Program-made: the position numbers and the translations under genes | Assembly (NCBI GenBank): GCA_964393895.1 | Contig: CAYMWP010000007.1 | Coordinates: 1-64,000 of the forward strand | Direction of reading: 5' to 3' | DNA length: 64,000 bases | Source of the DNA: B4-G1 sp964393895 | GTDB lineage: Bacteria; Chloroflexota; Anaerolineae; B4-G1 | In this document: piece by piece, positions 34,365 through 42,482 of the stretch | Numbering within the stretch: the stretch's first letter is position 1 | Layout of the letters: every line of letters begins with the position of its first letter | The notes under the pieces: model-generated | Seen by the model: the letters and a program-made list of their open reading frames with translations, nothing else | Told to the model about the DNA's origin: nothing | The model's database searches: none

Positions 34365-36167
34365 ATGGCCGCTGAACTCATCGTAGACTTTGAACCCCTG
34401 GGCCGCCGGGCGCGCGTCGCTTCTGGTGTGACGTTGCTGGAGGCCGCCCGCCAGGCCGGCGTGGGCTTGAACGCCCTCTGCGGCGGCACGGGCGCTTGCG
34501 GGACCTGCCGCGTGCGCGTCGTCGCCGGGGAAGTCTCTCCCCCCACCGAGGCCGAGCGCGAGAGTGTGACCGAGGGGCTGCGGCTGGCCTGCCAGGTTCG
34601 CGTGTGGGGCGACGTGCGGGTGGATGTGCCGCCGGATTCCATCACCGCTCCGCAGCGGGCGCAGGTCGAAGGGCGCGAGCGGTCGGTCGAACTCGACCCC
34701 GCCGCGCGCAGCTTGGACGTGACCCTGGTTCCAGCCAGCCTGGACGACCTGCGGGCCGACGCCACACGCTTGCGCGAGGCCCTTGCCCAGCAGCACGATG
34801 TCGCCGTTGAGCGATGCGATCACGAGGTGTTGCGCCAGCTTCCCGCCCTGCTGCGCGAGAACGAGTGGCGCGTTCGCACAGTCATCAAGGGAGACGAGCT
34901 CCTGGCCGTCGCGCCGTCCGACGTTTCACCGCTGGGGCTGGCGGTAGATATTGGCACGACCAAGGTGGCCGCTTACCTGGTGGACCTGGCGAGCGGCGAG
35001 ACGTTAGGCTCGGCCGGCGTGATGAACCCCCAGATCGCCTACGGTGAGGACGTGATGGCCCGCATCACCTATGCGATGAAAGGCCAGGATCGGGCGCGGG
35101 AACTCCAGAGCGCGCTCGCCGATGGACTGAACGGCCTGACCGGCGAGTTGTGCGCCCAAATCGGACACGGGAGCGAAGAGATCGTCGAGGCAGTGCTGGT
35201 GGGTAACACCTGTATGCACCACATGGCGCTTGGGCTGCCAACGGACTCGCTGGGACTGGCTCCTTACGTGGCGGTCATGGCCTATTCTTACGACGTCAAG
35301 GCGCGCGATTTGGGGTTGAGCCTCTCCCCCGGCGCCAGCGTGCACCTCTTGCCCAACATTGCCGGATTCGTTGGCGCGGACCACGTAGCCATGCTCCTGG
35401 CGACATCCATCTACGATACGGACGCCATCACCGTGGGCCTGGACATTGGCACCAATACCGAGATCAGCCTGGCAGTCGAGGGGCGGCTGTTGAGCTGTTC
35501 TTGCGCCTCCGGCCCGGCCTTCGAGGGGGCCCACATCCACGACGGTATGCGGGCCGCGCCGGGCGCTATTGAGCGGGTGCGGCTCGTGGATGGGCGGATC
35601 AAGTACCAGACGATTGACGGCGCGCCGCCGGTGGGCATCTGCGGCTCTGGCATCCTGGACGTCGTGGCCGAACTGCGTCGGGCCGGCGTGTTGCGGGCCA
35701 ACGGCGCGATGCAGCCAGAGAACCATCCTCGCGTTCGTGGGGATGGTAGGGGGATCGAGTTCCTGCTCGTGCCGGCCGGCGAGCGCTCCGCGGCGCGTGA
35801 CATCACCGTCACCCGCAAGGACATCAACGAGATTCAACTGGCCAAGGCCGCCATTCGCGCTGGGATAGAGGTATTGCTGGACGAGGCCGGGTTGAAAGCG
35901 GAGCAGGTGGAGCAGGTTGTGGTGGCGGGAGCCTTTGGCACCTACCTGGACGTGGAGAGTGCGCTGGCGGTGGGCATGTTCCCGCCGCTGGAGCGCGAGC
36001 GATTCACGCAGGTGGGCAACGCGGCCGGAATGGGGGCCAAGCTGACGTTGCTTTCGCGCCGCTGCCGCGAGCAGGCGGAGGAGATCGCTCGCCGGGTGGA
36101 GTACGTCGAGCTGACCACCAATCCGCGCTTTGTCGGAAAGTACACAAAAGCGCTGATGCTGCCGTAA
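34365..36167 (+). CDS. ferredoxin-ASKHA protein (DUF4445; corrinoid-activator/RACo-like)
   Basis: A 600-residue protein. An N-terminal plant-type [2Fe-2S] domain has cysteines in ALCGGTGACGTCRV near residues 36-49 and LACQ near 76. The C-terminal part is an ASKHA-fold ATPase of the DUF4445 type: LAVDIGTTKVAAYLVDL near 190-206, GLDIGTNTEISLAVEG near 359-374 and VVAGAFGTYLDV near 520-531. This architecture is that of reductive activators of corrinoid proteins, which reduce Co(II) to Co(I). No corrinoid protein or methyltransferase lies in the window, so its partner is unknown. It opens the cluster that continues with the hydantoinase 72 bases downstream. Confidence 0.85.
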   Translation: MAAELIVDFEPLGRRARVASGVTLLEAARQAGVGLNALCGGTGACGTCRVRVVAGEVSPPTEAERESVTEGLRLACQVRVWGDVRVDVPPDSITAPQRAQVEGRERSVELDPAARSLDVTLVPASLDDLRADATRLREALAQQHDVAVERCDHEVLRQLPALLRENEWRVRTVIKGDELLAVAPSDVSPLGLAVDIGTTKVAAYLVDLASGETLGSAGVMNPQIAYGEDVMARITYAMKGQDRARELQSALADGLNGLTGELCAQIGHGSEEIVEAVLVGNTCMHHMALGLPTDSLGLAPYVAVMAYSYDVKARDLGLSLSPGASVHLLPNIAGFVGADHVAMLLATSIYDTDAITVGLDIGTNTEISLAVEGRLLSCSCASGPAFEGAHIHDGMRAAPGAIERVRLVDGRIKYQTIDGAPPVGICGSGILDVVAELRRAGVLRANGAMQPENHPRVRGDGRGIEFLLVPAGERSAARDITVTRKDINEIQLAKAAIRAGIEVLLDEAGLKAEQVEQVVVAGAFGTYLDVESALAVGMFPPLERERFTQVGNAAGMGAKLTLLSRRCREQAEEIARRVEYVELTTNPRFVGKYTKALMLP

Positions 36168-36239
36168 TTGCAGGATGCGATGCGCTTGCCGCTGTGCTTG
36201 CAAAAGCGCCTCGCGTCCTAAATGTGAGGAGAGCAAGCT

Positions 36240-37604
36240 ATGGAACAACAATTTGATCTACTCTTGACCGGCGGCACGGTCGTCACTGGGGAGCACATCC
36301 GCCGCGCCGACGTGGGCGTGCAGGGCGAAATCATCGCCGCCGTCGAGCCAGACCTGCCCCGCGAGGCGGCCCGCGAGGTGGTGGACGCCAGCGGCCGGTA
36401 CGTCTTCCCTGGCATCATTGACGTGCACGTCCACCCTGTTTATCTGGACAGCGTGGAGGATTGCTCGCGCGTCGCGGCCTACGGCGGCACGACCACGCTC
36501 TTGCACTATGCCTACGCCCGCACCGGCGACAGCCTGCTGCAAAAGGTCGAAGAGATGCTGGCGGACGGGCTGGCGAACTCGCTGCTCGACTTTGGCCTGC
36601 ACGGGGGGATGTTCGAGGCTCCCAGGCAGTTGCAGGACGTGCCCCAGGTGTTCGAGATGGGGGTCCGCACTTTCAAGTTCTTTATGCCCTACGTCAAACA
36701 AGGGTGGACCACCGACGACTACCACCTGGTCAGAGCGATGGACATACTGGCCGGCCTGGGCGGTATGGCGATGGTCCATGCCGAGAACGGCGGCGCGATT
36801 GACTACCTGGAGGACAAATATCTCACGCGGCCTGATGCTTCGGCCAGATACTACAACGTCACCCGCCCGGCGGCGATGGAGGAGGAGGCCGTCTTCCGCG
36901 CCATCCGCATGGCCGAGGTGATGGGGTGCCCGCTCTACATTGCGCACAACACGACCGCCCGCGCCATCCGCCACATCCGCGACGCGCAGGAGGCGGGGCT
37001 GCCGGTCTATGCCGAGACCTGCCCTCAATACCTCACGCTGACCAAAGACATACTTGAAGAGCGCGGAGCCTTGGCCAAGATCGGCCCGCCCATCCGCACT
37101 GCCGAGGATCGGGCCGGGCTGTGGGACGCGCTGGCCGAGGGTGTGATCCAGACAGTCGCCACCGACCACGCGCCGAAACGCAAGGACGTGAACGGCGACT
37201 TTATCGAGCAGCCATTTGGCGCTCCCCAGATCGAGACGCTGCTCCCGCTGGTCTATGACGGCGGCGTGAACACGGGGCGCATCAGCGTGGTGCGTTTGGT
37301 GCAGGTGCTGTGTGAGAACCCGGCCCGCATCTTTGGGCTCTATCCCAAGAAAGGCACCATCGCCATTGGCTCCGACGCCGACCTGGTGGTCTTTGACCCC
37401 ACCCGCACGTTCACTATCCGCGCCGAGAACCAACATTCCAACGCCGGGTACACGCTGTACGAGGGGCGCACCGTGCTGGGCTGGCCGGAGATGTCCTTCC
37501 AACGAGGGCAGCGCGTCCTGTGGCGGGGAGAGATCGTGGCCGGGCCGGGGCGGGCGCAGTTCCTGCCCACGCTCGAATCGCGGGTGGATCCGCTGACGAC
37601 TTGA
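36240..37604 (+). CDS. D-hydantoinase/dihydropyrimidinase-family amidohydrolase
   Basis: A 454-residue binuclear-zinc amidohydrolase. It shows the metal motif GIIDVHVHP near residues 58-66, the lysine that would be carbamylated in RTFKFFMPY near 143-151, AENGG (usually His-rich AHAEN) near 180, a metal His in LYIAHNT near 232 and the catalytic Asp in VATDHAP near 310. It opens cyclic ureides such as hydantoins or dihydropyrimidines to N-carbamoyl amino acids. The start is supported by GAGGAGAG. Its position ahead of amino-acid fermentation genes suggests supply of amino acids from ureides, which is inference; no N-carbamoylase is seen next to it. Confidence 0.86.
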   Translation: MEQQFDLLLTGGTVVTGEHIRRADVGVQGEIIAAVEPDLPREAAREVVDASGRYVFPGIIDVHVHPVYLDSVEDCSRVAAYGGTTTLLHYAYARTGDSLLQKVEEMLADGLANSLLDFGLHGGMFEAPRQLQDVPQVFEMGVRTFKFFMPYVKQGWTTDDYHLVRAMDILAGLGGMAMVHAENGGAIDYLEDKYLTRPDASARYYNVTRPAAMEEEAVFRAIRMAEVMGCPLYIAHNTTARAIRHIRDAQEAGLPVYAETCPQYLTLTKDILEERGALAKIGPPIRTAEDRAGLWDALAEGVIQTVATDHAPKRKDVNGDFIEQPFGAPQIETLLPLVYDGGVNTGRISVVRLVQVLCENPARIFGLYPKKGTIAIGSDADLVVFDPTRTFTIRAENQHSNAGYTLYEGRTVLGWPEMSFQRGQRVLWRGEIVAGPGRAQFLPTLESRVDPLTT

Positions 37605-37759
37605 TATTACCTCGACAATGTTAACTTCCATCAAACGGTGGGTTAGTGTTCGTAGTAAGGCACGAAACGAAGTGGAGTGCCCGTCATAAACGGCGCAAAC
37701 GCCACTCCGCTCGCGCTCCGTGGCTAACTATGAACCAAACTTGGCATCGTCGAGTGACC

Positions 37760-37792
37760 CTCCCGCCGGTTTCTAACCTGCGGAGGGTGGCT
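37760..37792 (+). promoter_or_regulatory. hairpin in the iorA leader
   Basis: The arms ACCCTCC and GGAGGGT with GC extensions form a near-perfect stem whose right arm ends eight bases before the GGAGG of iorA. Depending on folding it could act as an attenuator or affect access to the ribosome binding site. Another weaker inverted repeat (GTGGAGTG/CACTCC) lies about 60-100 bases upstream. Confidence 0.35.
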
Positions 37793-37811
37793 GAATATAG
37801 GAGGGTGTGGA

Positions 37812-39740
37812 TTGGGGAAGAGAATCGTAACCGGAAATGAAGCTCTCGTCCTGGGCGCGCTGCGGGCCGGGGTCAAGGTCGCCGCTGGCTACCCTGGCAC
37901 GCCCTCGTCGGGGGCGCTGGGCAGCCTCCTGAGGATGAGCCTGGGCGACGACCGGCACGTCGAGTGGGGCGCCAACGAGAAGGTCGCCTTTGAGATTGCG
38001 GCTGGCGCCGCCTGGGCCGGCCAGCGGGCGCTGTGCACGATGAAAATGTCTGGTCTCAACGTCGCTTCGGACGCCATCTATTCCATCGCCTACTCTGGCG
38101 TCAACGGCGGTCTGGTGATCTATGTGGCGGACGATTCGGGCGTCAGCGCGGGAATGTGCGAGCAGGATTCGCGCCTCTACGCCGCCATGTTCGACCTGCC
38201 GATGCTGGAGCCCGCCTCGGTAGCCGAGACGTACAAGCTGATCCAGGTCGCCTTTGATCTCTCCGAACAGGCCGGCAGCCCTGTCTTTGTCCGGCTGGTG
38301 GCGGGCATCTCCAACGCCCACGCCGCGGTGGAGATCGAGGAGCCGGCGCCGCCCGCCAAGCGCGACGTGGTCCTGGAACGAGACATTGCCAGATACACCA
38401 AGGCGGGTTCGGCCATCTGTATGGACCAGCACCGCGACGTGATCGCCCGGCTGGAGGAGGCGGGGCAGGCCATCCGCGAGATGAGACTGAACGAACTCGA
38501 TCTGGTTTCTCCATCAGGCGGACTGGGGATCATCGCGTCGGGGATGGCGGCTGCTTACCTGGAGGAAGGGTTCGAGATTTTGGAGAGAAACCAGGTTTTT
38601 GCTGTAAGCGAAGCGACGGTTTCCGTGCTGCGCGTCGTGGCGACCCACCCGTTTCCGGCGGAGGAGGTGCGGGCGCTGCTGCGTCACTGCGGCACGATCC
38701 TGGTGCTGGAGGAATTGGAGCCGCATCTGGAGAAGAGCATTTACGTCGAAGCGCAGCGGCTCGGTTTCGAGGGGCGTATCATCGGCAAACTGGATGGCAC
38801 CTTTGACCGGATCGGCGAGTACGGCGTGCGGCAGGTGATACAGGGCATCGGCGAGGCGCTGGGCCAGGGAGAGACCAGGTTTCCTGAAAGAAACCTAGTC
38901 TCTGATGCGGCAGAAGAACTGGCGGCCGCGCGCCCCATCACCGTCTGCGCGGGCTGCCCTCACCGGGGGACGTTCATGGCGATCAACCAGGCCCTCAAGA
39001 GGCTGAAACTCAAGAAAGACGAGGTGATGGTAACGGGCGACATCGGCTGCACCATCCTGGGAATGAACCCGCCGTTCCACACCGTCTGGAACGAGGTCTC
39101 GATGGGCACCAGCGTCAGCCTGGCCCAGGGGTACGTCCACGCTGGCATCCAGACGCCCGTCGTCGCCACCATCGGCGATTCCACTTTTTTTCACGGCGGC
39201 ATCCCCGGCCTGATCAACGCCATCCAACACCAGGCCCCCATGACGCTGATCGTCATGGATAACGGCTGGACCAGCATGACCGGCATGCAAGTCAACCCCG
39301 GCACCGACGAATCGTTCCAGCCGCCCGGCAGCCAGAGGGTGGACCTCGCCAGGCTCATCCCCGCGCTGGGGGTGGAGCACTTTTTCGTCATTGATCCCTT
39401 CGAGTTAGAAGCGGCCACCGGGATCATCCAAAAGTGTCTGACATTGCCGGGAGTCAAGGTGGTGCTCGCCCGCCAGGAGTGCGCCATCCAGGCCCGGCGG
39501 CGGGGACTCGAGGCGGGAAAGATCAAAGTGATCCCCGAAAACTGTACCCTGTGCAAGCAATGCGTCGTCGTCACCGGCTGCCCGGCCATCACGCTGGGAG
39601 AAAAGAGCATCATTATTGACCCTGCCCAGTGTTACGGCTGCGGCCTGTGCGCGCAGGTGTGCAAGTTTGGGGCGATTGAGCGAGTCAGCGAACCTGTCCT
39701 GAGCACAGCCGAAGGGTCAGCGAGTGAGCGAAATGAATAA
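37812..39740 (+). CDS. iorA: indolepyruvate:ferredoxin oxidoreductase alpha subunit
   Basis: A 642-residue TPP enzyme subunit that decarboxylates aromatic 2-oxo acids to acyl-CoA and reduces ferredoxin. The pyrimidine-binding domain starts GNEALVLGALRAGVKVAAGY; the TPP-binding part has GDIGCTILG near 415-423 and GDSTFFHGG near 454-462; two [4Fe-4S] motifs follow, CTLCKQC...GCP and CYGCGLCAQVC. TTG 37812 is the best start, seven bases after GGAGG. Two short dispersed repeats are read in frame (38586-38600 and 38871-38902), and the last 16 residues come from a third repeat type (39693-39716). The gene overlaps iorB. Confidence 0.93.
   Translation: MGKRIVTGNEALVLGALRAGVKVAAGYPGTPSSGALGSLLRMSLGDDRHVEWGANEKVAFEIAAGAAWAGQRALCTMKMSGLNVASDAIYSIAYSGVNGGLVIYVADDSGVSAGMCEQDSRLYAAMFDLPMLEPASVAETYKLIQVAFDLSEQAGSPVFVRLVAGISNAHAAVEIEEPAPPAKRDVVLERDIARYTKAGSAICMDQHRDVIARLEEAGQAIREMRLNELDLVSPSGGLGIIASGMAAAYLEEGFEILERNQVFAVSEATVSVLRVVATHPFPAEEVRALLRHCGTILVLEELEPHLEKSIYVEAQRLGFEGRIIGKLDGTFDRIGEYGVRQVIQGIGEALGQGETRFPERNLVSDAAEELAAARPITVCAGCPHRGTFMAINQALKRLKLKKDEVMVTGDIGCTILGMNPPFHTVWNEVSMGTSVSLAQGYVHAGIQTPVVATIGDSTFFHGGIPGLINAIQHQAPMTLIVMDNGWTSMTGMQVNPGTDESFQPPGSQRVDLARLIPALGVEHFFVIDPFELEAATGIIQKCLTLPGVKVVLARQECAIQARRRGLEAGKIKVIPENCTLCKQCVVVTGCPAITLGEKSIIIDPAQCYGCGLCAQVCKFGAIERVSEPVLSTAEGSASERNE
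38586..38600 (+). repeat. AAACCAGGTTT-type repeat inside iorA
   Basis: Reads AGAAACCAGGTTTTT and adds codons for ERNQVF in the middle domain without breaking the frame. Confidence 0.75.
38871..38902 (+). repeat. inverted pair of AAACCAGGTTT-type repeats inside iorA
   Basis: The arms 38871-38883 and 38890-38902 are complementary at 12 of 13 positions with a six-base loop. Translated in frame as TRFPERNLV, between the two large domains. Confidence 0.75.
39693..39716 (+). repeat. short repeat of the CCCTTCG...CAGG family at the end of iorA
   Basis: Twenty-four bases that, reverse-complemented, differ only by transitions (six positions) from 25096-25119 within the YfhO-flippase gene. Here it encodes the PVLSTAEG part of the IorA tail. 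Confidence 0.75.
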
Positions 39741-40404
39741 TCACGAATCACGCTTGACGTTTGACGTTTCACGTTTCACGTTCGACGTTTACCTGGTAGG
39801 TGTCGGCGGTCAGGGAGTTCTGACCATTGGCAATCTAATCACCGAAGCGGCCGCCCGGCAAAGCGTTCCGGTCATTTTCTACCCCACGAAAGGCATGGCC
39901 CAGCGGGGCGGGGCGGTCAAAGCCCGGCTGCGACTGGGCCGCGAGGCCGTCGGGCCGAACATCCCTGAACACGGGGCCGACCTGGTGATAGCGATGGAGC
40001 GCTCGGAAGCGCTCAAGGCGGTGCGGTTCATCAAGCCCGGAGGGGACTTTGTCCTGTTTGGGCGCGTCTGGGCGCCGGCGGCGGTGATGGCGTATAACAC
40101 CGACCGCAGCGGTCGACAACATCCGTCCGGCAAGGCGGATTATCCCACACTGGAGCAGGTGCGGGGGCAGGTGCAGGAGGCAGGGGGCAGGATGCAATAT
40201 CTTGATCCCGCAAATCTGCCCCTCCACGAAGGCGCTCCTGTACCAGCCAACATCTTTGTGCTCGGCGCGGCGCTGGGCCATACAGGGCTGGGCGAGGTGC
40301 TGGATTCATCCGAGGTGGCGCGCCTGGTCCAGAACCGCTGGAAGAAGGGCGCCGTGCGCAACAGTTTTGCGTTCCAGGCGGGGCTGGAGGCCGAGCCACG
40401 GTGA
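39733..40404 (+). CDS. iorB: indolepyruvate:ferredoxin oxidoreductase beta subunit
   Basis: A 223-residue gamma-domain subunit (226 if GTG 39724 is used) that pairs with IorA. The core starts at VYLVGVGGQGVLTIGNLI, the glycine-rich signature of pyruvate/ketoisovalerate oxidoreductase gamma domains, followed by PTKGMAQRGGAVKARLRLG. Ahead of it about 14 residues (SRLTFDVSRFTFDV) are encoded by tandem ACGTTTCACG-type repeats at 39741-39790. The family normally starts close to the VGVGGQG strand, so this is a repeat-made N-terminal extension. It overlaps iorA at its start and the acyl-CoA synthetase at its end (GTGA). Confidence 0.92.
   Translation: MNNHESRLTFDVSRFTFDVYLVGVGGQGVLTIGNLITEAAARQSVPVIFYPTKGMAQRGGAVKARLRLGREAVGPNIPEHGADLVIAMERSEALKAVRFIKPGGDFVLFGRVWAPAAVMAYNTDRSGRQHPSGKADYPTLEQVRGQVQEAGGRMQYLDPANLPLHEGAPVPANIFVLGAALGHTGLGEVLDSSEVARLVQNRWKKGAVRNSFAFQAGLEAEPR
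39741..39790 (+). repeat. ACGTTTCACG-type tandem repeat at the iorA/iorB junction
   Basis: Tandem copies of a ten-base unit (TGACGTTTCACG-like) beginning right after the iorA stop and forming codons 4-18 of iorB. Relatives are at 24520-24554, 42431-42472, 48379-48420 and 55018-55034. Confidence 0.75.
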
Positions 40405-42443
40405 GTATCGAGAGCCTCTTTTACCCGCGCGGCGTCGTCATCGTCGGCTCCACGTCTGAAGGCAGAATTGGCTGGGAGCTGATCCGCCAGATGCTAGATG
40501 GCGGCTACGAGCGCATCTTTGCCGTCAACCCCAAAGCACAGGGCGCGTTCGGCGTGCCGGGCTACGGGTCTGTGACCGAGATTGAGCGGCCGGTTGATGT
40601 GATCGTCGTCGTCTCGCCGCCCGCGACGGTGCCGTCCGTGTTGGAGGATTGCGGTCGAGCTGACGTCCGCGCGGCGGTGGTCATCACGGCTGGCTTTTCC
40701 GAAGCCGGCAACGACGCGGGCGAGGCCGAAATCAAGCGGGTGGCCGATCAACACAGGATCCGCTTCATCGGTCCCAACTGCGCTGGCCTCATCAACACCG
40801 CCCACCAACTCTACCCCACGTTAGAGACCCACCCGCCGGCCGGGAGCGTGGCCATCGTTGCCCAGAGCGGCGCGGTGGGGGGCGTGCTGACCGCCTGGGC
40901 CAAAGAGTTCGGGCTGGGCATCTCCAAGTTCGTCAGTTACGGCAACGGGGCCGACCTGAACGAGATTGATTTTTTGCGCTACCTGTCCGGCGACGCCGAG
41001 ACCAGGGTGGTGGCGCTGTACATCGAGAGCGCATCGGGCGGGAGAGAGTTTATGCAAGCGGTGCGGGAGTGCGCTGCCCAAAAGCCCGTGGTCGTCATCA
41101 AGGCCGGCCGGACTCGATCGGGCCGGCGGGCGACGCTTTCGCACACCGGCTCGCTGGCCGGCGCCGACGCTGTCTACGACGCGGCCCTGCGGCAGTGTGG
41201 CGCGATTCGCGTGCACACTATAGAGGAGATGTTCGACCTGTGCAAGGCTTTCGTCCACGTGCCACGTTTGCAGGGGCGACGGGTCGCCATCGTGACCAAC
41301 TCGGGCGGGCCGGGCGTCCTGGCCGCCGACCGGGCGGAGGAGGTCGGGTTGGACGTGGTCGAGCCTGGCCCGGCGACGAAAGAGAGACTGGCCGAGTTCC
41401 TGCCCCCACAGTGCGCGTTCAAGAATCCCATCGACCTGACGGTGGAAGGCACGGAAGAGGGATACCGCAAGACGCTGCTGACCGTGGCGGATGAGTACGA
41501 CGCGATCCTGGCCCTGAACATCGCTCCGGCCTATCTCGACTCGCTGCCCCTGGCACGCGGGGTCTGCGATGCGGCGGAGCAGAGCGGCACGCCGATAGTG
41601 GCTGCTTTCCTACCCCGGCAGATCGTGGCCGAAGCGGTTCCCTACCTGGAAGAGCGCGGCATCCCCAACTTTGGCACTGGCGAGCGGGCTGTGGCAGCGC
41701 TGGCGAGAGTAGCAGCGTATGAGCAGAAACCAGGTTTTGCGGAAAAAACCTGGTTTCTTGGCGAGCAAGAGCGGTTGCCTGGTGAGGAGCAGATGCTGGA
41801 ACCCGAGGCGATGGCCTGGCTGCGGGAGAACGACATCCCGGTACCCGAGTTCCGCTTTGCGGCGACCCAGGACGAGGCGGTGCGGGGCTGCCGCGAGATC
41901 GGCTATCCGGTGGTGATGAAGGTCGTCTCGCCCGAGATTGTGCACAAGTCGGACGTGGGCGGGGTGATCGTGAACATTGGCGATGACCGGGCAGCGAGGG
42001 ATGCTTTCGAGAGGATCAAACAAGCCGCCGAGGGCAAGGACCTGCGCGGCGTGGTCATCTACCCGATGATGCCGACCGCAGCGGTCGGTGGGGACGGGCA
42101 GGAGGTGCTGCTGGGGCTTTCGCGCGATCCCCAGTTCGGGCCGGTGGTCGCCTTTGGACTGGGCGGCGTCTACACCGAGGTCTGGCGCGACGTCGCCCTG
42201 CGCGTGGCCCCGGTCAATCGCGCCGAGGCCGAGGCAATGATTCGGGAGATCAAGTCCTTCCCGCTGCTTGAGGGCGTGCGCGGGCAAAAGCCCTGCGACC
42301 TGGGCGCTTTGGCGGACGTGCTGGTCAGCTTCTCCCAACTCCCCTTCCGCTATCCCGAGATTGATGAGATAGACCTTAACCCGGTGTTCTTGTTCTCGGA
42401 GGGGTTGGTGGTGGGGGACGTGAGGGTGATACGTAAAGCGTAA
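40401..42443 (+). CDS. ADP-forming acyl-CoA synthetase (alpha-beta fused)
   Basis: A 680-residue NDP-forming synthetase converting an acyl-CoA plus ADP and phosphate to the free acid, CoA and ATP. The N-terminal CoA-binding domain (FYPRGVVIVGSTSEGRIG), the ligase domains (NCAGLINT, IVAQSGAVGG, LSHTGSLAGAD with the phospho-His) and a C-terminal ATP-grasp domain from about residue 475 (YPVVMKVVSPEIVHKSDVGG) are all present. A perfect inverted pair of AAACCAGGTTT repeats (41725-41758) is read in frame as QKPGFAEKTWFLG in the linker between alpha and beta parts. GTG 40401 overlaps the iorB stop. It would harvest ATP from the acyl-CoA made by IorAB. Confidence 0.92.
   Translation: MSIESLFYPRGVVIVGSTSEGRIGWELIRQMLDGGYERIFAVNPKAQGAFGVPGYGSVTEIERPVDVIVVVSPPATVPSVLEDCGRADVRAAVVITAGFSEAGNDAGEAEIKRVADQHRIRFIGPNCAGLINTAHQLYPTLETHPPAGSVAIVAQSGAVGGVLTAWAKEFGLGISKFVSYGNGADLNEIDFLRYLSGDAETRVVALYIESASGGREFMQAVRECAAQKPVVVIKAGRTRSGRRATLSHTGSLAGADAVYDAALRQCGAIRVHTIEEMFDLCKAFVHVPRLQGRRVAIVTNSGGPGVLAADRAEEVGLDVVEPGPATKERLAEFLPPQCAFKNPIDLTVEGTEEGYRKTLLTVADEYDAILALNIAPAYLDSLPLARGVCDAAEQSGTPIVAAFLPRQIVAEAVPYLEERGIPNFGTGERAVAALARVAAYEQKPGFAEKTWFLGEQERLPGEEQMLEPEAMAWLRENDIPVPEFRFAATQDEAVRGCREIGYPVVMKVVSPEIVHKSDVGGVIVNIGDDRAARDAFERIKQAAEGKDLRGVVIYPMMPTAAVGGDGQEVLLGLSRDPQFGPVVAFGLGGVYTEVWRDVALRVAPVNRAEAEAMIREIKSFPLLEGVRGQKPCDLGALADVLVSFSQLPFRYPEIDEIDLNPVFLFSEGLVVGDVRVIRKA
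41725..41758 (+). repeat. perfect inverted pair of AAACCAGGTTT-type repeats in the synthetase gene
   Basis: Arms of 14 bases (41725-41738 and 41745-41758) are exact reverse complements with a six-base loop, located in the interdomain linker. Confidence 0.8.
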
Positions 42444-42472
42444 AACGTGAAACGTCAAACGTGAAACGTGAG
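42431..42472 (+). repeat. CGTGAAACGT-type tandem repeat between synthetase and aminotransferase genes
   Basis: Several ten-base units with alternating CGTGAAACGT and CGTCAAACGT, running over the last codons of the synthetase gene and the 39-base gap. It is opposite in orientation to the copy at 39741-39790. Confidence 0.75.
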
Positions 42473-42482
42473 GAGTTTGCTA

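Noticed and set aside
35004..37634. Long open frames on the minus strand opposite the ferredoxin-ASKHA and hydantoinase genes (over 400 codons each)
   Set aside because: They mirror the codon structure of convincing + strand genes in GC-rich DNA and show no recognisable domains. The same holds for long antisense frames near 13,371-14,375, 16,737-17,567 and 23,221-24,372.
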